Shown here piece by piece: positions 1 through 5,671 of a DNA stretch of 6,490 nt. The number at the start of each line of letters is the position of its first letter. Within the stretch, counting starts at the first letter, position 1. The position numbers were made by a program, and so were the translations under genes. The stretch comes from Candidatus Eiseniibacteriota bacterium (GTDB lineage Bacteria; JAFGKV01). The notes under the pieces were generated by a model. The model saw only the letters and a program-made list of their open reading frames with translations, was not told where the DNA came from and searched no databases. The stretch lies in assembly GCA_025453925.1 (NCBI GenBank), contig JALOPK010000189.1, forward strand, positions 1-6,490, read 5' to 3'.

Positions 1-671
1 TCGACCGTGCACTGGCTGATCTGTTCGGCCAGCCTCCGCAGGAAGCCCTCGTCCTCATCGCCCAGTCTCCTCCGCAACAGGTCGAAGTAGGCACGGATGG
101 CACGCTCTTCATCGGGGTGCGTGAGCTGCAGCCGGAGCAGGTGGCGGGCCCCGAATCCCACCATGCGGATGGTTCTAAGCTGCGAGGCGTTCAGCGCGCC
201 CCGCAGACGATTGATTCTGTTTCTGTACACGTCCCGGTCATCGGCGAGGTCGAGCTGACCCTTCAGCCTCCCAGCCAAGTGGGCAAGTGCGCCGCAGAGG
301 TCATGGTCGAGGACTTGCCTGGTGTGACGCTCGAGATACGTCAGGGGCGGAAGGTACTCCGCCGCAACATAGGTGTGAACCCAGTCGGTACCACGGTCGG
401 GTGCTTCTCGTCTTCTCACGACCTTCGAATCCGTGAGCACGCCTGGGTTGAGCAGTCTGCAGACCGCCTCCTCCGCGTCGCGTTGCTCTTTGGACGCGAG
501 CGGGAGCATCCTGAGCACGCGTCGTCGTGTCTCTGGGCCGACCCAGTTGGCCACGAAGTCCACGAAATCGAGCCGAGTCCTCCCTCGCTCTCTCATGAAC
601 CAGATCGCCTGCTCGGCGAAGAGCCGCGTGTCGTCTGGCTGCACGGGGGTGCGATCAGAGGGCGGCATCAT
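1..671 (-). CDS. Partial helix-rich protein of unknown family, downstream partner of the McrB-like ATPase
   Basis: The frame is open from a double ATG at 671 to the left edge (223 codons visible, C-terminus missing). I do not recognise the family. The visible part is charged, arginine-rich and apparently mostly helical, with no signal peptide or membrane segment. It begins MMPPSDRTPVQPDD, then has an aromatic helix (FAEQAIWFMRERGR, residues 18-31) and a middle stretch with WVHTYVAAEYLPPLTYLERH (about 98-117). After that come GRLKGQLDLADD (about 135-146) and NRINRLRGAL (about 152-161). It lies 96 nt after the ATPase stop on the same strand, so co-transcription is likely. The ATPase stop is in the same frame, and a second stop four codons into the gap rules out read-through. 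The nearest Shine-Dalgarno-like AGGGAGG is about 22 nt upstream of the start, so the start is not certain. Position suggests an McrC-like or other effector partner. The LKGQLDL segment faintly recalls the McrC KGRI region, but that is too weak for an assignment. A vWA-type partner, with its domain beyond the edge, is equally possible. Confidence 0.75.
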   Translation of the reverse strand, partial: MMPPSDRTPVQPDDTRLFAEQAIWFMRERGRTRLDFVDFVANWVGPETRRRVLRMLPLASKEQRDAEEAVCRLLNPGVLTDSKVVRRREAPDRGTDWVHTYVAAEYLPPLTYLERHTRQVLDHDLCGALAHLAGRLKGQLDLADDRDVYRNRINRLRGALNASQLRTIRMVGFGARHLLRLQLTHPDEERAIRAYFDLLRRRLGDEDEGFLRRLAEQISQCTV

Positions 672-767
672 GGCGCTCGTCGAGAGGGACAGGCCTCCCT
701 GCGCCCCAGAGAAAGCATCCGGACGGCATGGTCCGGCTTGTGCGGGTCGGGCCTGGCTTCACGGCCA

Positions 768-2939
768 CTATCCGGCATCATTCTCCGATGAGTTCAGCAA
801 GGAATCCCTGACCTCATCCAACATCTGCCTCGTGTCCTCCCGCCCGGTGAACTGGCGAGCCAGCTCGTCATGGAAGAACTCAACGATCGTGCGCTGCTTG
901 ATCAGGGAGTGACCCTCCTCTTTCCTGTCCAGCTTGACGAAAGGAATCGGTTCACCCTTCTCTGCAAACGCCCGCATCAGGCACGTGACTGCTGCCCGCA
1001 GGTCTCCGTCGGTAAGGGCCTCGAGCTGGGGAAAGACGCTTAGAACCAGCGCCATGGCGAGGTAAGACGAGGCAAGCGCTCGCGCGGCATCCTTCCCGCT
1101 CCCGAGCTCCGACGACACCGTCTTGAAGCTCTCGGGAGCTCGGAGCCCCTCGGCTGTGAACTCGATGACATCCTTCACCGTTGCCAGCCCCACAACCCGA
1201 AGCGACACGAGGTTGGCGCTGGGATCGGCGAATAGCCTATGGAGTACGTCCCTAATGTGGTGAAAGCCGGCCGTGTTGTTGAGGTGCTTCGTGCCGAACG
1301 TGTAGCAGTGCTTGTCCAAACCAAGCTCCTTGGTCTGGTCGGCGATGCGTTCGTCAATCACCTGCCTCACAAGGACGTGGTCCGGTGCTTCGACACGGAC
1401 CAGAACGAACCGACGTTGCAGGGCGAACGAGAGCTGATGTAGGCGTGAACGGTCTGAGTCATTCATGGTTCCGAGGATCCGAAACGACGGCATCATTATG
1501 TAGTCGCGGAAGACGCCCCCTCCGGCATCAACTGCCTCGTTCTGTCCCCGCTGCCATGGGACGACCCTTACGGGCTTCATCCCGGGCTCCTCTTCCGCCT
1601 CCGCCTCGAACGGAAGCCGAGCAGTGTCCCCGGCCACGACGGAAAACATCTCACCAAAGCATTGGTCGATGTCGCAGCGGTTGAACTCGTCGATCAGAAG
1701 CCACCGTCTCTCTTCCATCGCCTGAAGGAAGAAGCCTGGCTTGAACACAAGCCCAGCGCCATCGGGCTTCGGGAAGTATCGACCAACTAGATCACCCGAT
1801 GTCCATGCAGGAGATCCCGTCACCAGGAGGGGCTCCCGCTCTGTTGCACACCATGCCAAGGCCTTCGCGAGCTTCGTCTTTCCGCAGCCAGGAGGGCCCG
1901 TGAAGATCACGTGTTTGCCCGCATTGGCGGCGGCACACGCTGACTCTAGGACGTGCCACGGGACCCTCAGTCGCTCGTGCCGTTCAATGTAGGCGCGGAC
2001 GGCTTCGGGACGCAGATTCACGTATCTGCGGGGCTCGTAAGCCTTGGCGCGAGGTAATCCCGGAACCCTGCTCCCCCACTCCTCGACTGCACCTTCGTCG
2101 GTCAACTCCGCACGGTATACACGAGTGATGAATGCCCAGACGACAAAGCACAGCAGGCACGCGACCCACGACACTGCATCGGTCTGGATCTCGAGACCTT
2201 CGGTGACCGTCACCCGGGGGAGCCTGGCTGACCATCGACCATCGTCGTGCCTCGGCCAATAACGGTCGAGATCACCTTCGGCCGGCGCGCGCACCTTCTC
2301 TACTCCTGGCGCGATCTCCTCTTCACTGTCATCCTTCTCTTCAAACCAGACGGCCGCCAGGTTTTCAATCCCGGGGCTCTCGTTGGGCTTCTGGTAGTCA
2401 GACACCTCGCCCAGCACTCCTTCGATGTCCTGACTTTCACCGCGCGCTCTCCAAGCCTGAACAACCTCCGGTGAGGCCAGGTTCCAGGTGGCGTTCTTGA
2501 GCCCGTGCTGTGGGAAGGCAACGTAGAACTGGAGAAGATCCTTAGCAGTCCCGGATCCGCTGTGCGAGAAGTAACAGTGCAGTGGCACCCGGTGCTCAAT
2601 GACATCGGAGTCGGGAAGGGTGGATTTGATAACCAGCGCGGCATCGAAGGTGCCTCCCCCCACCTTCACCACGTCTAGCACCACTTCGGCACGATGCTTC
2701 TGGTCGTCAGCGTTTCGGGGATTCCATTCAAAGATGGACAACGGGTTCGCCTTCCGTCCCGGCAGGTTCGCCGCCAGTCCTTGGCATATCTGATCCCGAA
2801 GGACATCGAGCAACCTTGAGTTTTCGTCTGGATGACCGTCGCCATCGTCACTGACTGCGCTCTCCCCAGCCTGGGGGGGCGACGAAGCGCTGGGCACTTC
2901 CGCTCTGCTACCGCCCACGTCTCCCTCGGAAACCAGCAT
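768..2939 (-). CDS. McrB-clade AAA+ NTPase with membrane segment and novel N-terminal domain
   Basis: The predicted protein has 723 residues. The AAA+ module spans about residues 325-530. It has Walker A GPPGCGKT (348-355), WTSGDLVGRYFP (379-390), Walker B WLLIDEFNR (413-421, catalytic D417/E418), FGEMF (428-432), sensor 1 GTMNDSDR (490-497) and ALQRRF (506-511). The MNxxDR signature is the one that marks the McrB clade, where it supports GTP hydrolysis; MoxR proteins lack it. A helical C-terminal region of about 190 residues follows. The N-terminal part is not a domain I recognise: a low-complexity S/D/G leader to about 40, a probably beta-rich region (about 75-165), and an acidic linker (about 195-215). 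An 18-residue uncharged run (255-272, W/C/V/L-rich) follows, with acids before it and arginines after it, so it could be a transmembrane helix with the ATPase in the cytosol. The start at 2939 is preferred over the longer frame from 2978 because GGAGG lies 6 nt upstream of it. The likely role is a nucleotide-driven motor or switch in a defence-type system with the downstream gene. The family call is firm; the function is inferred. Confidence 0.88.
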   Translation of the reverse strand: MLVSEGDVGGSRAEVPSASSPPQAGESAVSDDGDGHPDENSRLLDVLRDQICQGLAANLPGRKANPLSIFEWNPRNADDQKHRAEVVLDVVKVGGGTFDAALVIKSTLPDSDVIEHRVPLHCYFSHSGSGTAKDLLQFYVAFPQHGLKNATWNLASPEVVQAWRARGESQDIEGVLGEVSDYQKPNESPGIENLAAVWFEEKDDSEEEIAPGVEKVRAPAEGDLDRYWPRHDDGRWSARLPRVTVTEGLEIQTDAVSWVACLLCFVVWAFITRVYRAELTDEGAVEEWGSRVPGLPRAKAYEPRRYVNLRPEAVRAYIERHERLRVPWHVLESACAAANAGKHVIFTGPPGCGKTKLAKALAWCATEREPLLVTGSPAWTSGDLVGRYFPKPDGAGLVFKPGFFLQAMEERRWLLIDEFNRCDIDQCFGEMFSVVAGDTARLPFEAEAEEEPGMKPVRVVPWQRGQNEAVDAGGGVFRDYIMMPSFRILGTMNDSDRSRLHQLSFALQRRFVLVRVEAPDHVLVRQVIDERIADQTKELGLDKHCYTFGTKHLNNTAGFHHIRDVLHRLFADPSANLVSLRVVGLATVKDVIEFTAEGLRAPESFKTVSSELGSGKDAARALASSYLAMALVLSVFPQLEALTDGDLRAAVTCLMRAFAEKGEPIPFVKLDRKEEGHSLIKQRTIVEFFHDELARQFTGREDTRQMLDEVRDSLLNSSENDAG

Positions 2940-2945
2940 GATCAT

Positions 2946-2950
2946 CCTCC
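2946..2950 (-). promoter_or_regulatory. Ribosome binding site that sets the ATPase start
   Basis: The minus strand reads GGAGGATGATCATG. GGAGG is 6 nt before the ATG at 2939, which is ideal spacing. It directly abuts the in-frame ATG at 2945 and lies inside the coding region of the longer 2978 reading, so the 2939 start is strongly favoured. Confidence 0.75.
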
Positions 2951-3345
2951 ATCGTGGTGGGAGTGTCGTTCGCGCCATCTATGCGGCACGCGTGTGGAAG
3001 ACGGCGCAACAGCGCTATCTCGCTCAATGCGTCCTATCACTAAACCCGACTCCACTCATTGCCGACGAAGACCGGAGCATCCGCCCCCGGAAGCTCTCCT
3101 CCGGACAGCCCGACCAAACCGGCACCAGTCAGGTCGAAAGACGCCGCCTCTCCTGCCCGGGCCGCTGCTCCTTCTTCTGCGCAGTGGCGGAATCTGGCCG
3201 GGACTGCACACGGATGCACGAGCCTTGGATCCGGTCATCACAAGCCCCGCGGGGAAGGTGGTTCTGCACACATGATCACTTGGAAGAAGCAGGGACGGTT
3301 CCGCGGGGTCAAGCTGCCCAAGGACCCGAGTTCTGCGCACCAGGC

Positions 3346-3381
3346 ATATAGGACACGTCCAATATAGGACAGGTCCTATAT
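3346..3381. repeat. Two overlapping copies of a 20-bp palindrome (operator-like or dispersed repeat)
   Basis: Copy 2 (3362-3381), ATATAGGACAGGTCCTATAT, is a 9-bp perfect inverted repeat around a 2-nt centre. Copy 1 (3346-3365), ATATAGGACACGTCCAATAT, is the same design with one arm mismatch. They share four bases, so the array can also be read as a 16-bp direct repeat. It is an AT-rich island in GC-rich surroundings. Two in-phase dyads look like an operator for a dimeric regulator. It lies about 410 nt upstream of the ATPase start, which is far for a direct operator. The alternative is a dispersed short palindromic repeat; arrays of TATAGGAC/GTCCTATA seem familiar to me from environmental genomes, but I cannot verify that. 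Confidence 0.7.
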
Positions 3382-3432
3382 GGATCGCTCGACGCTCAAA
3401 CTGGATCCGCCTGCCCGGGGACAGCGCCGCGC

Positions 3433-3470
3433 ACGCGATGGAACGCGTCCCTCCAACGACGCCAACACCC
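3433..3470 (+). repeat. REP-like repeat, copy A
   Basis: The copy contains ACGCG-ATGGAA-CGCGT, a 5-bp stem with a 6-nt loop (3433-3448), followed by CCCTCCA and ending AACACCC. It matches copy B at 3542-3580 over most of its length, in the same orientation. It also belongs to a second structure: CCCTCCA (3449-3455) is complementary to TGGAGGG (3478-3484). The core CGCGATGGA recurs at 3473-3481. Confidence 0.6.
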
Positions 3471-3541
3471 TTCGCGATGGAGGGTCATCCGCCGGCTGTC
3501 GGATCCTCGATGCTCCGTCATGACCGAATGGGATGCAGCGG

Positions 3542-3580
3542 ACGCGATGGAACATGTCCCTCCAGCACCACCGAACACCC
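3542..3580 (+). repeat. REP-like repeat, copy B
   Basis: This is a diverged direct copy of 3433-3470, sharing ACGCGATGGAAC, GTCCCTCCA and AACACCC. The central palindromic hexamer is ACATGT instead of ACGCGT, so dyad symmetry of the centre is kept although two bases changed. Including flanks, GGAC (3540-3543) can pair with GTCC (3555-3558). The GGATCC sites at 3403, 3501 and 3599 are exactly 98 nt apart and bracket the two copies, which suggests an old tandem duplication of a unit of about 98 bp. Confidence 0.6.
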
Positions 3581-3599
3581 CATGGCGGCCTGCGGGACG

Positions 3600-3619
3600 G
3601 ATCCGGTAGATCCCGGATC
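3600..3619 (-). terminator. Hairpin just past the glycosyltransferase stop, possible weak terminator
   Basis: GATCCGG (3600-3606) and CCGGATC (3613-3619) form a 7-bp stem with a 6-nt loop, beginning 15 nt after the glycosyltransferase stop codon. No T-run follows on the minus strand, so it is not a canonical intrinsic terminator. It may only stabilise the 3' end or be part of the repeat array. Confidence 0.25.
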
Positions 3620-3633
3620 GCGGGGACGGCAGT

Positions 3634-4389
3634 CTACGAACGCTTGCTCTTGACGAGATGCTGCCAGCCGGCTTCTCGCTGGCCCTCCTCCCGCCGGGCG
3701 GCGGCCTTCAGCCTGAACAAGGCAGCGGTGTAGTTGAAGAACAGCTTCCAGAACTGGGACTTGCTGTTTCCCTTCTGCCGGGTATGGTAGAATGAAGGCG
3801 TCTCAATGATCGACATGCCGCGCCGCTGTGCATAGTGGAGCAGTCTGAAGTAGTAGTCGCCATAGCCGAAGAAGATCCTGTCGAAGGGCAGGGACAGCAG
3901 GCACTGCCGGCTCATGGTGAAAAACCCGCCGAGATTGTCCTGAATCTGGGTACGCAGCGTCCACCGGACAAACCAGTTGTAGACAAGGCTGCAGAGATAG
4001 TGACGGTAGCTGCCCATCTTCCCGCCCGGGCAGAATCTCGACCCGCTCACGATGTCGTACACCTTGCTGACGTGCAGCATCTTGGGAATCTCGAGAGGAT
4101 CGTGGGTGAAATCCGTGTCCATCACCAGAATCTGATCACCCGTAGCGCGCTCGATTCCGGCACGAATCGACTTCGCAAGGCCGCGATCTTCGGTGCGCAG
4201 GATCGTGGAGACTGCGGGATTCTCCCCGAAGGCCTCTTTGACCGCCTGGCAGGTCCCGTCAGGGCTGTTGTCATCAACGACGATGATCTCGTGCTCCCAG
4301 TCGGCGGGGAGATTCCCGATGATGCTCCGTATCAGATTCACGATGTTGGAGGCCTCATTGTAGGTCGGAAGGACCACCGATGCTTTCAC
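3634..4389 (-). CDS. GT2 family glycosyltransferase, dolichol-phosphate mannosyltransferase-like
   Basis: A 251-residue GT-A fold enzyme that probably moves a sugar from a nucleotide donor to a polyprenyl phosphate or glycan acceptor on the inner face of the membrane. The N-terminus SVVLPTYNEASNI (4-16) and VVDDNSPDGT (37-46) form the nucleotide-sugar site typical of the DPM1 subgroup. MDTDFTHDP (90-98) supplies the metal-binding DxD. GSRFCPGG (116-123) and DNLGGFF (151-157) are subgroup motifs, and the C-terminal RQKGNSK (204-210) matches the conserved RxxGxSK. There is no membrane helix and no C-terminal GtrA-like extension; the tail is only basic and amphipathic, so it is close to the length of soluble DPM1 proteins. 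The start is GTG, with GGAGG 7 nt upstream. It is the last gene of the methyltransferase-aminotransferase-glycosyltransferase run. Mannose as the actual sugar is not shown by sequence. Confidence 0.92.
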   Translation of the reverse strand: MKASVVLPTYNEASNIVNLIRSIIGNLPADWEHEIIVVDDNSPDGTCQAVKEAFGENPAVSTILRTEDRGLAKSIRAGIERATGDQILVMDTDFTHDPLEIPKMLHVSKVYDIVSGSRFCPGGKMGSYRHYLCSLVYNWFVRWTLRTQIQDNLGGFFTMSRQCLLSLPFDRIFFGYGDYYFRLLHYAQRRGMSIIETPSFYHTRQKGNSKSQFWKLFFNYTAALFRLKAAARREEGQREAGWQHLVKSKRS

Positions 4390-4508
4390 GATTTCACCTC
4401 CGCACGCATCGCGATGTCATCGCGGCACCTTCCGTGCAGTTCACAAGGTTCGGCCGAGACACGCAGGGATGCCGGCGCCGGCCGGACAGACCCCGTCCTC
4501 CACACCAT
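4386..4508 (-). CDS. Possible 40-codon linking ORF between aminotransferase and glycosyltransferase
   Basis: An ATG at 4508, 5 nt after the aminotransferase stop, opens a 40-codon frame (MVWRTGSVRP... to ...MRAEVKS). Its TGA overlaps the glycosyltransferase GTG as GTGA. The preceding TAGGA, which contains the aminotransferase stop, could act as a close-spaced ribosome binding site. The peptide has no recognisable domain, and a frame this long is easily random at this GC content. If translated, its main effect would be to couple translation of the flanking genes. The stretch also contains the 12-bp palindrome GCCGGCGCCGGC (4471-4482), which would be an RNA hairpin in an otherwise untranslated gap. 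Confidence 0.2.
   Translation of the reverse strand: MVWRTGSVRPAPASLRVSAEPCELHGRCRDDIAMRAEVKS
4397..4401 (-). promoter_or_regulatory. Ribosome binding site for the GTG-started glycosyltransferase
   Basis: GGAGG lies 7 nt before the GTG at 4389. It supports a non-ATG start that directly precedes the conserved SVVLPTYNE strand. No other in-frame start would keep that motif. Confidence 0.7.
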
Positions 4509-4513
4509 GATTC

Positions 4514-5620
4514 CTACCGTCTCAGTGTCGCAAGCGCATCACAGATGCGGACGATGTCCGCCTCCTGGAGCGTGGGGTATGTGGGCAGGCTGATGACCTG
4601 CCGGCCGATCTCCTCGCTGACCGGCAGGGGCGGGCAGTCGTACAGGTGCGGCATCTGGCTGGGCGCGTAGAACCCGGGACGGGTCTCGATCCGGGCTTCC
4701 TTCATGTGCGCAATCACCGCATCACGCCCCTGGGGGAAGGCCGCAGGGTCGAGCCGGACAGCGATGGCCCACACCACGGGATCGACCGCGGGCAGGAAAT
4801 GCTGGGGTATCACACCGTTCACGCGGCTGAGATGCTGGAGATACGAACCATGCACCCGCCGCCGCTGCCCGATGATGTCGTCCAGCTTCTCCATCTGCGC
4901 CACACCCAGAGCGGCCTGAAGATTCGTCAGTCGGAAGTTGTGGCCCGGCACTTCGTGCCAATAGTACACCTTGCGCAGCATCCCGTGGCTGCGGTACAGG
5001 GCCATGCGTTCAGAGAGCCGGTCGTCATCGGTGACCGCCATTCCGCCTTCGCCGGTGGTGATGGTCTTGGTCGCCTGGAAGCTGAACGAGCCGATCACGC
5101 CCATGGTCCCGGCAAGCCGTCCGTCATATCGTGACGCCAGGGCTTCCGCGGCATCCTCCACCACCGCCACTCCTCGGCGGCCCGCCAGGTCGAGAATGCC
5201 GCCCATGTCGCAGACATTGCCGTAGGTGTGGACGGGAACGATCACGCGGGTTCGTGGCGAAAGGCGTGCCTCGACTCCGGTCTGGTCGAGGCACCAGGTC
5301 CGCGGGTTCACCTCCGCGAAGACGGGGGTGGCGCCCATCAGCAGCGTCATGTTCGCCGCGGCGAGGAATCCGAATCCGGGGACGATGACTTCGTCACCGG
5401 GGCCCACGCCCAACGCCAGAAAAGCCATGTGCAGGGCCGTCGTCCCATTGGATGCGGTCAATGCGAAGCGGGTGTGATGGTACGCGGCAAAATCCCGCTC
5501 CAGCCGGTCGACGAAGGCCCCCCCGGAGATCCAAGTGGAGGTCAGTGCCTCTATCAGATATCGCTGCTCATGTCCCCAGAAGTCAGGCTTGGCCCATGGG
5601 ATGAATGTGTGTGTGTCCAA
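4514..5620 (-). CDS. DegT/DnrJ/EryC1/StrS-family PLP sugar aminotransferase (perosamine synthetase-like)
   Basis: A 368-residue fold-type I PLP enzyme, full length for the family, that transfers an amino group (usually from glutamate) to a 4-keto or 3-keto nucleotide sugar. The visible family signatures are NGTTALHMAFLALGVGPGDEVIVP (split 58-70 and 71-81), VPVHTYGNVCDM (128-139), VVEDAAEALASRYDG (153-167, with PLP-contacting D156) and SFSFQATKTITTGEGGMAV (178-196, K185 the Schiff-base lysine). HNFRLTNLQAALGVAQ (227-242) and ETRPGFYAP (312-320) follow. The TTGEGG block and the YYWHEVPGHNFRLTN stretch are closest to GDP-perosamine synthetase-type members, but the substrate cannot be fixed from this. 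The usual PMHxxP near the C-terminus reads APSQMP, so the histidine is absent. The start is TTG, with GAGGA 7 nt upstream; the next in-frame ATG would remove about 90 residues. It lies 51 nt after the methyltransferase stop and probably acts with it in amino-sugar synthesis. Confidence 0.94.
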   Translation of the reverse strand: MDTHTFIPWAKPDFWGHEQRYLIEALTSTWISGGAFVDRLERDFAAYHHTRFALTASNGTTALHMAFLALGVGPGDEVIVPGFGFLAAANMTLLMGATPVFAEVNPRTWCLDQTGVEARLSPRTRVIVPVHTYGNVCDMGGILDLAGRRGVAVVEDAAEALASRYDGRLAGTMGVIGSFSFQATKTITTGEGGMAVTDDDRLSERMALYRSHGMLRKVYYWHEVPGHNFRLTNLQAALGVAQMEKLDDIIGQRRRVHGSYLQHLSRVNGVIPQHFLPAVDPVVWAIAVRLDPAAFPQGRDAVIAHMKEARIETRPGFYAPSQMPHLYDCPPLPVSEEIGRQVISLPTYPTLQEADIVRICDALATLRR

Positions 5621-5627
5621 CTCTGTG

Positions 5628-5632
5628 TCCTC
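5628..5632 (-). promoter_or_regulatory. Ribosome binding site for the TTG-started aminotransferase
   Basis: GAGGA sits 7 nt before TTG at 5620. It is the only signal that defines this unusual start, and the protein beginning there has the expected N-terminus for the family (FIPWAKPDF). Confidence 0.65.
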
Positions 5633-5645
5633 AGCGCTCGACGCT

Positions 5646-5660
5646 CCGGCCGTCGGCCGG
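5646..5660. repeat. GC-rich perfect inverted repeat upstream of the aminotransferase start
   Basis: CCGGCCGTCGGCCGG pairs as a 7-bp stem about a single T (realistically 6 bp with a 3-nt loop). It lies in the 51-nt gap, 12 nt after the methyltransferase stop and 13 nt before the aminotransferase ribosome binding site. It could act as a processing, pausing or stability element between the genes. Without a T-run it is not an intrinsic terminator. Confidence 0.45.
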
Positions 5661-5671
5661 TAGTGCGGGAG

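Larger units (their letters stand above)
2940..3633. other. Non-coding spacer between the ATPase and glycosyltransferase genes
   Basis: This stretch of about 690 bases has no ORF with recognisable protein features. The short frames in it are proline-, serine- and arginine-rich, typical of chance frames in GC-rich DNA. It must hold the end of the glycosyltransferase transcript and probably the promoter of the ATPase gene, since both are read leftward. I see no good -35/-10 pair. The left half (2951-3340) shows only small GC palindromes, for example CCCCGCGGGG at 3245-3254 and GCCCGGGC at 3155-3162. The right half carries the palindromic and GGATCC-anchored repeats listed separately. Confidence 0.7.

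Noticed and set aside
117-791. Plus-strand frame of 224 codons
   Set aside because: It lies antisense to the open minus-strand gene reaching the left edge; its composition is arginine/proline/serine-rich with no motif, while the minus-strand frame has a gene-like composition.
768-2939. Calling the ATPase a MoxR-type chaperone
   Set aside because: The sensor-1 region has the MNxxDR signature and the WTxxDLxGxYFP motif of McrB-clade proteins, which argues against MoxR.
2940-2978. Longer N-terminus of the ATPase from 2978
   Set aside because: The 13 extra residues would be translated through the strong GGAGG that is correctly spaced for the 2939 ATG; no comparable ribosome site precedes 2978 that I can see.
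2940-3100. Sigma-70 promoter for the ATPase gene
   Set aside because: A few AT-containing hexamers occur on the minus strand but none pairs with a credible -35 at 16-18 nt, so I do not place a promoter.
3056-3367. Short frames on both strands in the spacer (minus 3056-3340, plus 3059-3367)
   Set aside because: They depend on GTG/TTG starts, overlap each other on opposite strands, and give low-complexity P/S/R-rich peptides without any family features.
3433-3580. CRISPR array
   Set aside because: Only two diverged copies with a third partial core, irregular internal spacing and no cas genes; the repeats fit a REP-like duplication better.
3835-4593. Plus-strand frame of 252 codons
   Set aside because: It is the antisense shadow of the glycosyltransferase, whose conserved motifs are unmistakable on the minus strand.
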